A stretch of 42,875 nucleotides of DNA from an uncultured Prevotella sp. (GCA_937922435.1 CAKZVT010000001.1:1-42875); one strand, 5' to 3'. Positions 1 through 8,323 are shown, numbered from the stretch's first letter. The notes: generated from the sequence alone by a model not told the origin. Program-made: numbers and translations.

Positions 1-31
1 CGGAGCGCGGAACTGAAAGTCGCCGTTAAGG

Positions 32-55
32 CAATGACAGTTACCGACCGCCTGG
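32..55. repeat. Right-arm fragment of a dispersed palindromic element
   Basis: The sequence ATGACAGTTACCGAC followed by CGCCTGG matches the outer part of the right arm of the palindromic element at 34293-34429 and, less exactly, that at 22715-22755. The rest of the element would lie before the window. The remainder of 1-256 shows no gene; it is AT-rich leader sequence of the following receptor gene. Confidence 0.6.
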
Positions 56-256
56 TTAAAGGCAGGGCGTGTTCATTCAGTAGACATTGTGTTTTATGCG
101 CCAGAACTGATGGTTAATCATGTGAACGTTAATTTAAATTCATTCAAATGGTTGCATACAACCTTCCGAAACGTTAAAAAACGACAAAAAAGAACCTTCC
201 GCCGTACCCTTTTCCGACCCTCGGCTGTATTATAAGCAGTAACAATCTTCACATCA

Positions 257-2836
257 ATGATACGCTTTACCATCACACCTAAGCGGCTCGTGGCCGCGCT
301 GCTTGCCGCCTTCTGCATGGCCGTTGGCGCACAGGCCGCTGGCAAGGGCGGCCTCGTCACCCTGACGCTGACCGACGAACCGCTGCCGCAGGCACTCAAA
401 CTAATCGAGCAGCAGGGCGGCAAGAGCATCCTCTTCACCTACAAGGAGACCGAGCGTCACCGCGTAACGATGGCCGTCAAGGGCGCGACGGAGGCCGAGG
501 CCATAGCCGCCGCGCTGCGCGGCAAGCCCTTCTTGTACATCGAGCGGAGCGGTTACTTCGTGGTGCAGTACAGCCGCAAGGGCGTGAAAGACGATGGAGT
601 GCGTGGCCGGGTGACCGACAAGGACGGTCGCCCGATGGGCTTTGCCAACGTGGTGATGCTCCGTGGGCGCGACTCTTCGTATGTGGCCGGATGCGTGACC
701 GAGGCCGACGGCACGTTCGCCTTCCCCTCGATGCCTTCCACGCCGTGCCTGCTCAAAGTGTCGTTCGTGGGCTGCAAGACGGCCTTCACGCCCTGCCGCA
801 GCGTCAACGAAATACGCTTGGAGAGCGACACGCGCCTTCTTAAAGGCGTCACCGTAACCAACGACCGCCCCATCATCGAGCACCGGGGCGGCACGTTGGT
901 GGCCAACGTGGCCGGAACGCCGCTCGCTCTGACCGGCTCGGCTGACGAACTGCTGTCGTGCCTGCCTATGGTTACGGGCGAGGAGGGCAGCTACAAGGTT
1001 ATCGGACGCGGCGCGGCGGAGGTCTACATCAACAGCCGCAAGGTGCGCGACGCCACCGAACTGAAGCAGCTTCAGGCCGACGAGGTGCTCTCGGCGGAAA
1101 TAATAATGAACCCGGGGGCGCGTTATTCGTCGTCAACAGGCGCGGTCATCCGCCTCAAGACCAAGCGGAAGAACGGTCAGGGGCTTAGCGGTCAGGCCGT
1201 AGCCAACTGGTCGCAGGGGCGCAACGGGCGCGGCAACGAGGGACTTTCGCTCAACTACCGCACCGGCGGACTTGACATCTTCGTGCGCGGACACTTCTTT
1301 GAGAACAACGATTACGGCTCGTCCACGACGAATACTACCATGTGGACGTCGTCCACTTGGCGCACCGCAATCCATAATTCGGGCACAGACCGCAACGCCA
1401 ACTTCCGCGGAGAAATAGGCTTCAACTACGAGCCTGACGCGCGCCAGTCGTTCGGCGTGCGCTACGTTCCCGGCAAACTGCTCGGCACGGCGCGCTCCAG
1501 GCGGAGCGGAAACACCGTGGTAAGCCGCGACGGCGAGCTGGTCGAGGAGCTTAATTCCCTGTCGACAATGGAAATGACGGCCGGCTGGAGCCACTCCGTC
1601 AACGCTTATTACAACGCCACGTTCGGCTCGTGGGGCATCGACTTCAACGCCGACTACTACACGTCTGACAGCCATACGGGGCAGGATGTGATGTATGGCG
1701 GCGTTACTGACGCCTCGTCGGTCAACGACGTTGAGAACAAGCTGTACGCCGTTAAGCTGGTGCTTTCGCGCCAAATAGGCAAGAGCCAGCTGGCCGTCGG
1801 CACGGAGGAGACCTTTACCGACCGGCGCGACTGCTTCACGCAGAGCGGCTTCTCGGCCGACGCCGACGACCATTTGCGCCAGTCTTACTACTCCGCCTTC
1901 GCCGATTACAGCGTCGCACTCGGCAAGTTCAGCCTCACGGCGGGCCTGCGCTACGAGCATCAGCGCACGCGATACTACGAGGCCGGGGTGCTCAACGGCG
2001 GCCAAAGCCCTACTTACAACGACCTGCTGCCCTCGGCGTCGGTTGACTTTCAGCACGGCGATTTCGGCCTTTCGCTGTCTTACAGGCTTATGAAGCTTAG
2101 TCCGTCGTACCGCATGCTGTCGAGCGCGACAAGCTATTCAAGCAAATATCTGTACACAAACGGCGACCCGAACCTCGTGCCGCAGAAGCACAACTACGTC
2201 TCGCTGCTGGGCGGATGGCGGTGGGTCACGCTGAACTTGTGGTTCGATTATACGCAAAACATGTACACCACGTATTACAAGCCCTACAATGACGACACGC
2301 ATCCTGGCGTCATGCTTCAGACCATGGCAAGCATTCCGCACACAAGGCAGTATGGTGCCGCGCTCTCGCTCACGCCCAAAATCGGCCTGTGGCAGCCCAA
2401 CTTCCAGGCTGATATTGACTGGTATGACGCCGACGCGCGTTGCCTCGGCATAACGAAACACTGGAACGAGCCGCGCATTACGCTTAGTCTTGACAACTTC
2501 CTGACGTTCAACCACGGCTGGATGCTCCGCCTTTACGGGTGCTACAACTTCTATTCAAGGTCGAGCTACGCCATTGAGCGGCCCGTGGGTTACGTCGACC
2601 TGCGCGTGGTAAAGACGTTCTTCAAGGACAAGTCGCTCAAGCTCGCGCTCAACGTAAAGGACGTTTTCAACACGCGTTACTATCCCTTCACCGCCTACGG
2701 CGACCGCACCTACTCGTCCAGCGACAACCACCGCGACTACCGGCGCGTGGAGCTTAACCTTACATATACGTTCAACGCCACGAAGAGCAAGTATCGCGGA
2801 CGCGGCGCCGGACAAAGCGAGAAACAGCGTCTTTGA
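257..2836 (+). CDS. Outer-membrane TonB-receptor-like beta-barrel protein with STN domain
   Basis: Likely an outer-membrane receptor or transporter whose ligand is unknown. Residues 1-27 form a signal peptide ending in VGAQA. Residues about 33-100 look like a secretin/TonB short N-terminal (STN) domain, the part that in FecA-type receptors signals to a membrane anti-sigma factor. Residues about 114-180 form a carboxypeptidase-regulatory-like beta-sandwich (GRVTDKDGRPMGFANV). A plug-like region runs to about 305 and a long aromatic-rich barrel (PF14905-like) to near the C-terminus, followed by a basic tail of about 15 residues. At 859 aa it is a normal length. The STN domain and the sigma/anti-sigma pair immediately downstream argue for a cell-surface signalling system. 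The order is unusual, because the receptor more often follows the regulators. The start is the ATG directly before the signal peptide. Confidence 0.85.
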   Translation: MIRFTITPKRLVAALLAAFCMAVGAQAAGKGGLVTLTLTDEPLPQALKLIEQQGGKSILFTYKETERHRVTMAVKGATEAEAIAAALRGKPFLYIERSGYFVVQYSRKGVKDDGVRGRVTDKDGRPMGFANVVMLRGRDSSYVAGCVTEADGTFAFPSMPSTPCLLKVSFVGCKTAFTPCRSVNEIRLESDTRLLKGVTVTNDRPIIEHRGGTLVANVAGTPLALTGSADELLSCLPMVTGEEGSYKVIGRGAAEVYINSRKVRDATELKQLQADEVLSAEIIMNPGARYSSSTGAVIRLKTKRKNGQGLSGQAVANWSQGRNGRGNEGLSLNYRTGGLDIFVRGHFFENNDYGSSTTNTTMWTSSTWRTAIHNSGTDRNANFRGEIGFNYEPDARQSFGVRYVPGKLLGTARSRRSGNTVVSRDGELVEELNSLSTMEMTAGWSHSVNAYYNATFGSWGIDFNADYYTSDSHTGQDVMYGGVTDASSVNDVENKLYAVKLVLSRQIGKSQLAVGTEETFTDRRDCFTQSGFSADADDHLRQSYYSAFADYSVALGKFSLTAGLRYEHQRTRYYEAGVLNGGQSPTYNDLLPSASVDFQHGDFGLSLSYRLMKLSPSYRMLSSATSYSSKYLYTNGDPNLVPQKHNYVSLLGGWRWVTLNLWFDYTQNMYTTYYKPYNDDTHPGVMLQTMASIPHTRQYGAALSLTPKIGLWQPNFQADIDWYDADARCLGITKHWNEPRITLSLDNFLTFNHGWMLRLYGCYNFYSRSSYAIERPVGYVDLRVVKTFFKDKSLKLALNVKDVFNTRYYPFTAYGDRTYSSSDNHRDYRRVELNLTYTFNATKSKYRGRGAGQSEKQRL

Positions 2837-2860
2837 TGCTTCCGTCTTGCGGATAATGGC

Positions 2861-2868
2861 TAACTTTG
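2861..2868 (+). promoter_or_regulatory. -7 promoter box for the sigma/anti-sigma genes
   Basis: TAACTTTG matches the Bacteroidota -7 consensus TAnnTTTG and lies 28 bp before the sigma-factor start, in the 60-bp gap after the receptor gene. It suggests that the regulators have their own promoter. I see no convincing -33 TTTG at the usual spacing. Confidence 0.5.
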
Positions 2869-2896
2869 CGGCTTGAAACCACTTTTTACGGAATGA

Positions 2897-3412
2897 ATGG
2901 ATATTGATGACGATAAAATAGAGCCGTTCCGCCGCATGTTCTGCGCCCATTATCCGCGCCTGGTAAGGCTGGCCGTGCAGATGACGGGCGACGAGGACGA
3001 GGCCCGAGACATAGTTTCCGACGTTATGGAGACAGCCTGGCGGCGCTTCGGCGACATCGACCCAAGCCGCCATGCGGCATGGCTTAGGACGTGCGTGCAC
3101 AACGCCTGCGTGCTAAGGCTCAAGCACCGGGACGTTGAGCGCAGGCATTCCGCCGCGCTGGCGGCGGCGTTGCAGCCTGTGACAGAGGCCGAAAGCCGCG
3201 AGCGCGAACGCCTGCTAAGCATGGCGGAGGCCGTGGCCGACCGCCTGGAAGAGCCTACACGGAGCATTATAAACATGTGTTATTACCGCCATCTTACCCA
3301 CAGGCAAGCCGCCGACAGCCTCGGCATAAGTCCTGAAACGGTGAAGAAGCACATACGGAAAGCACTGCGCATGATGCGCGAAGAAATCGAAAGACAGGAG
3401 GAACGACTATGA
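2897..3412 (+). CDS. ECF-type RNA polymerase sigma-70 factor
   Basis: A 171-aa extracytoplasmic-function sigma factor. Residues about 10-75 form region 2 (YPRLVRLAVQMTGDEDEARDIVSDV, then the W-rich DNA-melting segment). Residues about 115-165 form the region 4 helix-turn-helix (RHLTHRQAADSLGISPETVKKHIRKA). There is no extra C-terminal domain. It should direct RNA polymerase to a small regulon, probably including the adjacent barrel receptor, and be held inactive by the FecR-like protein whose start codon overlaps this stop by 4 bp (ATGA), indicating translational coupling. The regulon itself cannot be read from the window. Confidence 0.93.
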   Translation: MDIDDDKIEPFRRMFCAHYPRLVRLAVQMTGDEDEARDIVSDVMETAWRRFGDIDPSRHAAWLRTCVHNACVLRLKHRDVERRHSAALAAALQPVTEAESRERERLLSMAEAVADRLEEPTRSIINMCYYRHLTHRQAADSLGISPETVKKHIRKALRMMREEIERQEERL

Positions 3413-4371
3413 ACGACAATACGAATAGACACGACACCGAATTTAGCGAGGCCGACCTTGACCTGCTTTACGCCCTCGGCGAGGCTACTGGCGACATGCC
3501 GCAAGACGGCGATACGCAGGCAGCGTGGGCGGAGTTTGCGGCAAAGCACAGCGTAAAAGACCGTCGCCGCCGCGCCGTCAAGACGGCAATATGGACTGCT
3601 GTGGCGGTCGCCGCCGTGGCGTTGGTTGCCGTGTTGATGCCTTGGCAACGGCTTACCACATCAGGAGATGCAGTTGAAGCGTTTGCCGCAATGGACGTTC
3701 CGCAGGGCGTGGAGCAGTCGGAGAGCGGCGGCAGCATTACCGTATGCACTCCGGCGGCTACTGTGCAGCCCGTCGTTTTGCCTGACGGCACGCACGTTTT
3801 GCTCAGCGCAGGTTCGCGGTTGGAATATCCAAAGGACTTCAACGGTAAACCGGCAAGGGAAGTGAAGCTCGTTGGCATGGCGCGGTTTGAGGTGCGGCAT
3901 GATAATAAAAGGCCGTTCACCGTGCACGCTGAAGGGCTTGACGCCCGCGTGCTCGGCACCGTGTTCGATGTCAGCACGTATCCCGGCGCAAGCCGCAAGG
4001 TGACGCTTTACAGCGGTAAAGTGCAGGTGAGCGACGGCGGCGGAGGCCGTTTGGAGACGCTGAAGCCCGGCCATCAGGCTGTTCTTTCGGGCAAACGGGG
4101 CATTAGTGTGTCGCCTGTCGACTTGCAGGCCGCTGCCGGATGGAGCCGCGGAATGTTCTGTTTCGACAACGCCCGGCTTGAAGACGTGATGCGGGAGGTC
4201 GGCGCATGGTACAACGTAAGCGTCGTCTTCACATCGCGCAAGCCGCTCGACGTGCGCGTACATTTCAACATTCCGCGCTCGATGGGCCTGCAACAGGTCG
4301 TCGAAGCACTTAACGACATGGGCGCGGCTACGTTCATTTACGACGGGAAGAGGGTTGAGGTGACGGCCTGA
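3409..4371 (+). CDS. FecR-family anti-sigma factor with DUF4974 domain
   Basis: Inner-membrane anti-sigma factor of 320 aa. The first 60 or so residues would be cytoplasmic and bind the ECF sigma factor. One membrane segment lies at about 65-83 (TAIWTAVAVAAVALVAVLMP). The periplasmic part has a FecR domain at about 110-210 (LPDGTHVLLSAGSRLEYP) and a C-terminal DUF4974 domain at about 250-318 (FDNARLEDVMREVGAWYNV), the part expected to contact the receptor's STN domain. It overlaps the sigma gene by 4 bp. A diverged copy of its last 35 or so codons occurs at 4921-5028, so a second fecR probably once lay downstream. Confidence 0.92.
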   Translation: MNDNTNRHDTEFSEADLDLLYALGEATGDMPQDGDTQAAWAEFAAKHSVKDRRRRAVKTAIWTAVAVAAVALVAVLMPWQRLTTSGDAVEAFAAMDVPQGVEQSESGGSITVCTPAATVQPVVLPDGTHVLLSAGSRLEYPKDFNGKPAREVKLVGMARFEVRHDNKRPFTVHAEGLDARVLGTVFDVSTYPGASRKVTLYSGKVQVSDGGGGRLETLKPGHQAVLSGKRGISVSPVDLQAAAGWSRGMFCFDNARLEDVMREVGAWYNVSVVFTSRKPLDVRVHFNIPRSMGLQQVVEALNDMGAATFIYDGKRVEVTA

Positions 4372-4522
4372 CGGCAGTCGTTGCGTTTGGCATAATCATG
4401 CAGGAAACGCCTTTTTCTTGACAAAACGACACACGGAAAATGTCCGCCGGAAGTGGCAAAATAGGCTGCTGAAGGTGCGTAATGCGGCAAACCATGATGT
4501 GAAATATGGCATTTAGCATGAT

Positions 4523-4647
4523 GAAAAGCGGCCTTCCGCCGTGCAAAAGACGGCCTTTTGCACGGCGGAAGGCCGCTTTCTGTATGGCGTTTGACGGCAA
4601 ACCGCATTCCGTTTTGCCGTGTTTTGCAGCGCAAAATGCGGCCTTTT
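4523..4647. repeat. 22-bp periodic palindrome array 1 (about 7 modules)
   Basis: Modules of 15 bp begin at 4523, 4545, 4567, 4589, 4611 and 4633 in exact 22-bp steps. The best is AAAAGACGGCCTTTT at 4545; later ones are degenerate. The first three together form a 26-bp near-perfect inverted repeat spanning 4523-4580, with one extra A. A boundary-like TAACGC sequence follows at about 4656. The rest of 4372-4920 holds no gene that I can support. Confidence 0.8.
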
Positions 4648-4920
4648 GCAGCTTTTAACGCCTCCAATTGTTGCACACTTTGCCGTGAAAATATGGTAAG
4701 GCGTTGGTTTACAGGCGTTTATTTGCGCACGCGCGAAACGGCGTTATTTGCGTCTTGGATGTTTGTTTTTCAAAATACGGCGGTATGAACGCGTTAAGCA
4801 AAGTCAACTTGTAAGCGTAAACAGCAATATGCGTAGCATTGTGGCAAAACACTTTGGAGGGTGTACAGGCAAGGGCAAGATGATAAAATTTCAGTGAAAA
4901 CATGTTGTTTTCGGAAATAA

Positions 4921-5028
4921 TTTAGGTCGAACTCACGTTCGGTCAGCCTGCAACAGGTCATCGAAACGCTCAACGACATGGGCGCGATGACGTTCGGTTA
5001 TGGTTGAAATAGGGTGGAGGTAAGTGAT
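4921..5028 (+). pseudogene. Remnant of a second fecR gene (last ~35 codons)
   Basis: Read in frame from 4921, this gives SLQQVIETLNDMGAMTFGY, a stop, then NRVEV. The end of the intact FecR at 4260-4371 reads GLQQVVEALNDMGAATFIY, then DGKRVEV. Both DNA and protein are similar but diverged, so this looks like the tail of a paralogue rather than a fresh copy. The in-frame TGA replaces the glycine codon. Nothing upstream continues the frame. It sits directly before the higBA promoter, suggesting a deletion or insertion event that removed the rest of the gene. Confidence 0.8.
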
Positions 5029-5054
5029 AAATAAACATAAATTCATCCACTATT

Positions 5055-5086
5055 TTTGCGGATTTATGCTGAATTTACTATTTTTG
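5055..5086 (+). promoter_or_regulatory. Promoter of the higBA-type pair, with possible operator
   Basis: TTTG at 5055-5058 and TATTTTTG at 5079-5086 are separated by exactly 20 bp, the standard Bacteroidota -33/-7 arrangement. The 11-bp sequence ACTATTTTTGC occurs at both boxes. CATAAAT (5036-5042) and ATTTATG (5062-5068) form an inverted repeat across the -33 box that could be the antitoxin operator; that role is inference. Confidence 0.65.
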
Positions 5087-5105
5087 CATGCAATAAGACC
5101 TTGTC

Positions 5106-5423
5106 ATGGAAATAACATTTAAGAAAGAATACCTGCGTCAACTGTACGAAGAAGGCAAATCGACAGATAAGAAACACAGGTTTCAACCAAGCATAATATC
5201 AAGGTATCAGGCACGGATAAAGATGCTTGAACAAGCTAATTGTGTAGAAGAATTATATCCGTATAAGTCGTTACACTATGAAGTACTGAAAGGTGATAAG
5301 GCAGGTGTCTCTTCAATACGCGTGAACGACCAGTATCGTATTGAATTTACTGTATCCCAGGTTGCCGCAGAAACCGTGATAACAGTATGTAACATAATTG
5401 AGTTGTCTAACCATTATAAATGA
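5106..5423 (+). CDS. higB: HigB-like (RelE/ParE superfamily) toxin
   Basis: A 105-aa protein with the compact alpha-beta fold of plasmid-maintenance killer proteins. The N-terminus has LRQLYEEG, the middle has LYPYKSLHYEVLKGDKAGVSSIRVNDQYRIEF, and a final strand reads ETVITVCNIIELSNHYK. The R-V-N-x-Q-Y-R-I pattern is typical of HigB toxins, which cleave mRNA on the ribosome. It precedes its antitoxin, the order characteristic of higBA, and the stop overlaps the next start by 4 bp. The gene is visibly more AT-rich than its neighbours, which fits recent acquisition. Activity is inferred from family only. Confidence 0.85.
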   Translation: MEITFKKEYLRQLYEEGKSTDKKHRFQPSIISRYQARIKMLEQANCVEELYPYKSLHYEVLKGDKAGVSSIRVNDQYRIEFTVSQVAAETVITVCNIIELSNHYK

Positions 5424-5743
5424 CATTTTGCATCATGGGAAAGTATGTTTGCCAACGCCCGATACATCCGGGGGAAATCTTGAAGGAAGAAATAGAATGC
5501 CGCAACATCACGCAAAGCGCATTGGCGGAACAGATGGGGATGTCATACAAGATGCTTAATGACATCCTGAACTGCCACCGTCCGCTTACTCCGACTACCG
5601 CATTGCTGTTTGAAGCTGCGTTGGGGGTTAGTTCCGACATGCTGATGCGCATTCAGTTGGACTACAACATGCGCACGGCGCGTGAGAATAAGACACTTGC
5701 CCGGCGTATGGATGCAATACGCAAGGCTGTCGCCTTGTTGTAG
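5420..5743 (+). CDS. higA: HigA-like XRE-family antitoxin
   Basis: A 107-aa helix-turn-helix protein. HPGEILKEEIECRNITQSALAEQMGMS is the characteristic N-terminus of HigA antitoxins, followed by a Cro/C1-type HTH at about residues 20-75 and a short basic C-terminus. It should neutralise the upstream toxin and repress the shared promoter. The first ATG overlaps the toxin stop; a second in-frame ATG five codons on (5435) may be the real start, because HigA proteins usually begin only a few residues before HPGE. Confidence 0.88.
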   Translation: MTFCIMGKYVCQRPIHPGEILKEEIECRNITQSALAEQMGMSYKMLNDILNCHRPLTPTTALLFEAALGVSSDMLMRIQLDYNMRTARENKTLARRMDAIRKAVALL

Positions 5744-5793
5744 TTATGCCTATATATGGTGGTGATGTTTTGTTGAATTGACCGTGAACGCAT

Positions 5794-5846
5794 AAGCCGC
5801 CGCACACAGTGTATCAATGCATCACTGTGTGCGGCGGCTTTATTTT
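5794..5846 (+). terminator. Terminator after higA, between convergent genes
   Basis: An 18-bp perfect stem (5794-5811 with 5823-5840, beginning AAGCCGCCGCACACAG) with an 11-nt loop, followed by TATTTTG on the plus strand. It probably ends higBA transcription and, lying 23 bp past the cca stop, may also act on the minus strand. Confidence 0.8.
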
Positions 5847-5862
5847 GTATTTATGCTTGTCC

Positions 5863-7287
5863 CTACGCCAGCCCCATTTCCTTTGCCTTTTCCATGAGCA
5901 GCGCCATCAGAGGCTCGCGCTCGTTGGGCACGCGGTTGTCGAGCACGGCGTCCTTGAGGTATTTTTTCAGCTCGCCCACTTCGTGGGAGGGCTTCAGGTG
6001 GAACATCTCCATTATTTCGTTGCCGTCTATGCAGGGCTGCAAGAGCCGCTTGTAGTCCTTCTCTTTGAGGTCGTGCAGCTTGGAGCGGACGATGCGGAAG
6101 TTCTCGAGAAAGTGCTTCTTGCGGCCTTCGTTCTTGCTGGTTATGTCGGCCTCGCACAGCGTCATGAGGTCGTCTATGTCGTCGCCGGCGTCGTTGAGCA
6201 GGCGGCGCACCGCGCTGTCGGTCACTACCTCGTCGGCTATTACTATGGGGCGCATGTGCAGGTCGACGAGTTTACGGACGTATTTCATCTTCGCGTCCAT
6301 TGGCAGTTTCAGCCTGCGGAAGATGTCGGGCACCATTTTCGCCCCCACGAAGTTGTGATTGTGGAACGTCCATCCCTGCGCGTTGCTCCACCGTTTGGTC
6401 TTGGGCTTGCCTATGTCGTGCAGCAGTGCGGCCCAGCGTAGCCACAGGTTGTCGGAGTGCCGGCTTACGTTGTCAAGCACTTCGAGCGTGTGGTAGAAGT
6501 TGTTTTTGTGCGCCCGGCCGTTGCGTTTCTCGACAAGGTCGAGGTTGGTAAGCTCCGGCAGCAGCCGCGGCAGCAGTCCGCAGCGGTACAGGTCGACCAG
6601 TCCCTTGCTCGGCGTGGCGGTCATCATTATTTTGTTAAGCTCCTCCTGTATGCGCTCGCCGCTGATGATGCGTATGCGGTCGGCGTTGCGCATGAGGGCG
6701 TCAAACGTCTCGTCCTCGATGTAGAAGTTGAGCTGTGCGGCGAAGCGGACGCACCGCAGCATGCGCAGGGGGTCGTCAGAGAAGGTCACGTCGGGGTCGA
6801 GCGGTGTGCGTATGACGCCGTCCTCGAGGTCGGCCAGTCCGTCGAAGGGGTCAACCAGCTCGCCGAAGCGCGCCTTGTTGAGGCACACGGCGAGGGCGTT
6901 TATTGTGAAGTCGCGGCGGTTCTGGTCGTCTTCCAACGTGCCGTTTTCCACCACAGGCTTGCGCGAGTCGTGGCTGTAGCTCTCCTTGCGTGCGCCTACG
7001 AACTCTATTTCAAGGCCGTTATATTTCACCTGCGCCGTACCGAAGTTGCGGAATACGGACAGGTGCGCACGCTTGCCGAGCCGCTTTTTCAACGCTTCGG
7101 CGATACTGATGCCGCTGCCCACGACCACCACGTCGATGTCGTTTGACGGCCGTTCGAGGAACAGGTCGCGCACGTATCCGCCCACGACGTAGCACTCAAG
7201 GCCGAGGCTGTCGGCCTCGTCGGAGATGTTATGGAATATGTCTTTATCTAAAAGCTGCGCCAGTTCGGCGTCTGAAAGCATCCTCAT
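5863..7287 (-). CDS. cca: CCA tRNA nucleotidyltransferase (HD-domain type)
   Basis: Adds or repairs the 3' CCA end of tRNAs. The 474-aa protein has the class II nucleotidyltransferase head: GGYVRDLFL at residues 36-44 and the metal-binding NDID at 49-52, then RRDFTINALA near 128-137. The RNA-binding head domain follows, and then an HD domain around residue 285 (LLHDIGKPK). The length is typical of the Bacteroidota family, sometimes labelled HDIG-domain or poly(A) polymerase-like protein. The one tRNA gene in this window lacks an encoded CCA, so this activity is needed. Its promoter lies immediately upstream and the gene faces higBA. Whether it makes whole CCA or only part cannot be decided from the sequence. 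Confidence 0.93.
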   Translation of the reverse strand: MRMLSDAELAQLLDKDIFHNISDEADSLGLECYVVGGYVRDLFLERPSNDIDVVVVGSGISIAEALKKRLGKRAHLSVFRNFGTAQVKYNGLEIEFVGARKESYSHDSRKPVVENGTLEDDQNRRDFTINALAVCLNKARFGELVDPFDGLADLEDGVIRTPLDPDVTFSDDPLRMLRCVRFAAQLNFYIEDETFDALMRNADRIRIISGERIQEELNKIMMTATPSKGLVDLYRCGLLPRLLPELTNLDLVEKRNGRAHKNNFYHTLEVLDNVSRHSDNLWLRWAALLHDIGKPKTKRWSNAQGWTFHNHNFVGAKMVPDIFRRLKLPMDAKMKYVRKLVDLHMRPIVIADEVVTDSAVRRLLNDAGDDIDDLMTLCEADITSKNEGRKKHFLENFRIVRSKLHDLKEKDYKRLLQPCIDGNEIMEMFHLKPSHEVGELKKYLKDAVLDNRVPNEREPLMALLMEKAKEMGLA

Positions 7288-7311
7288 TTTAATGAAAAGT
7301 TAAAGCGGCTG

Positions 7312-7358
7312 CAAAAATACACATAAGAATTAAGAATTAAGAATTAAGAGTTAAGAAA
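7312..7358 (-). promoter_or_regulatory. cca promoter with upstream 7-bp tandem repeats
   Basis: On the minus strand TATTTTTG (7319 to 7312) is a good -7 box, 25 bp before the cca start. Eight bp upstream of it begins a run of heptads: CTTAATT three times and CTTAACT once (about 7328-7355). No TTTG -33 box is present; the tract occupies that position. Typa has an almost identical arrangement. Confidence 0.65.
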
Positions 7359-7448
7359 ATGGATTTTTGCCAGTGAGTGCCTGTAATCGTGCCGCCGTGG
7401 AAGCGGCTTTTTGCCTGTTGTCGTGCGGCCTGTGCCATGTAAAACCGC

Positions 7449-7529
7449 GAAAGGCCGTCTTTCGCATCTCAAAAGGCCACCTTTTACAGGCTAAAAGGCC
7501 GTCTTTTGCATTGTAAAAGATGGCCTTTT
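7449..7529. repeat. 22-bp periodic palindrome array 2 (4 modules)
   Basis: Modules begin at 7449, 7471, 7493 and 7515: GAAAGGCCGTCTTTC, AAAAGGCCACCTTTT, AAAAGGCCGTCTTTT and AAAAGATGGCCTTTT. The last two form a 15-bp hairpin with one G-T pair. The palindrome-like boundary TAACGTGTTGGATGTCAAGG follows at 7531. The array sits between the divergent cca and lipoprotein promoters. Confidence 0.9.
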
Positions 7530-7615
7530 GTAACGTGTTGGATGTCAAGGTGTTAGGCGAGAGGTGAAAAGTTACGGCCGTGTGAGCTGTTTTTTAGCGG
7601 AAAAGCGGTGTGGAA

Positions 7616-7646
7616 TTGTGTATTTGAAGATGTTTTTGTACCTTTG
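7616..7646 (+). promoter_or_regulatory. Promoter of the coiled-coil lipoprotein gene
   Basis: TTG at 7616-7618 and TACCTTTG at 7639-7646 are 20 bp apart, matching the Bacteroidota -33/-7 consensus. The start codon follows 20 bp later. Confidence 0.7.
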
Positions 7647-7666
7647 CCGCAAACAACAATATCATT

Positions 7667-8131
7667 ATGAAATCAAGACTATTTACCGCCGCTTTGGCTC
7701 TTTGCGCCATGCTTGTGCTGGCAGGCTGCGGCGAGAATGCGGTGGAGAAGCAGGCTCGCGAACTGCTGGAGCAGGCCAAGACGGAGTTCAATGGCGGCGA
7801 TTACGCCAAGGCGTTGGCCACAATCGACTCGCTGCGCAAGAACTGCCCCGAGGCCATCGAGGCCAGGAAGCAGGCACTGCGCCTGTATCAGGAGGTTGAG
7901 CTGAAGCGTGCGCAGCTGACCGTTGAAGGCGTTGACACTGTGCTGCAGCGCGTAGAGCGTGAGTATCAGGACATGAAGAAGACCGTCGACGCGCTGCGCG
8001 AGAAGAGCGCGGCTACGGTGGAACAGCTGCGTGCGGTCAACCTGATGCGCGTGAAGCGCGACTCGCTGCAGACCGTCTTCGACGTGGAGTGCGCCAAAAT
8101 AAAGTACATAAAGAAGAAAATGGAGGAGTGA
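7667..8131 (+). CDS. Small coiled-coil lipoprotein
   Basis: A 154-aa lipoprotein of unknown role. The signal peptide ends in the lipobox LAGC with the lipidated Cys at residue 21; the next residues (GEN) carry no obvious inner-membrane retention signal. Residues about 25-65 resemble one or two tetratricopeptide-like helices (AKTEFNGGDYAKALATIDSLRK). The rest is heptad-rich and charged, predicting a long coiled coil (EREYQDMKKTVDALREKSAATVEQL). It has its own promoter and is separated from the next operon by an inverted-repeat region, so it is probably a single-gene unit. I do not recognise a named family. Confidence 0.8.
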   Translation: MKSRLFTAALALCAMLVLAGCGENAVEKQARELLEQAKTEFNGGDYAKALATIDSLRKNCPEAIEARKQALRLYQEVELKRAQLTVEGVDTVLQRVEREYQDMKKTVDALREKSAATVEQLRAVNLMRVKRDSLQTVFDVECAKIKYIKKKMEE

Positions 8132-8137
8132 ATGCTT

Positions 8138-8305
8138 GGAAGTTAAAGGAGTCAAGGGAGTTAAAGAAGTTAAGGACAAATGCCATAACCATACGGATTG
8201 ACATGATGCGGCATGAAAACTGACGATGTTTCGCGCTGCCACTTAGTAAGGCCGTTGTCTTTAATTCCTTTAACTTCTTTAACTTCTATAACTTCCCAAA
8301 CTCCT
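8138..8305. repeat. Inverted arrays of a 9-bp AGTTAAAGA-like repeat
   Basis: The left arm (8138-8175) contains several AAGTTAAAGGAG-like units with about 9-bp spacing. The right arm (about 8258-8305) contains the complement (CTTTAACTT units). They flank about 80 bp of ordinary sequence. The right arm runs directly into the promoter of the DUF1599 gene. A second such pair lies at 26850-26989 and a single arm at 35489-35524. Confidence 0.7.
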
Positions 8306-8315
8306 TAAATATAGC

Positions 8316-8323
8316 TACCTTTG
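8316..8323 (+). promoter_or_regulatory. -7 promoter box of the DUF1599-tpiA-folE cluster
   Basis: TACCTTTG matches the Bacteroidota -7 consensus, 21 bp before the ATG at 8345. It overlaps a possible TTG start at 8321, which is why that start is rejected. CTTTAACTT-type units occupy the -33 region. Confidence 0.7.

Noticed and set aside
1133..2056. Long antisense open frame inside the first receptor gene (also 3661-4293, 5809-6441, 27899-28777 and others)
   Set aside because: These follow from the GC-rich codon use of the real genes on the other strand; their proteins show no signal peptides, domains or motifs.
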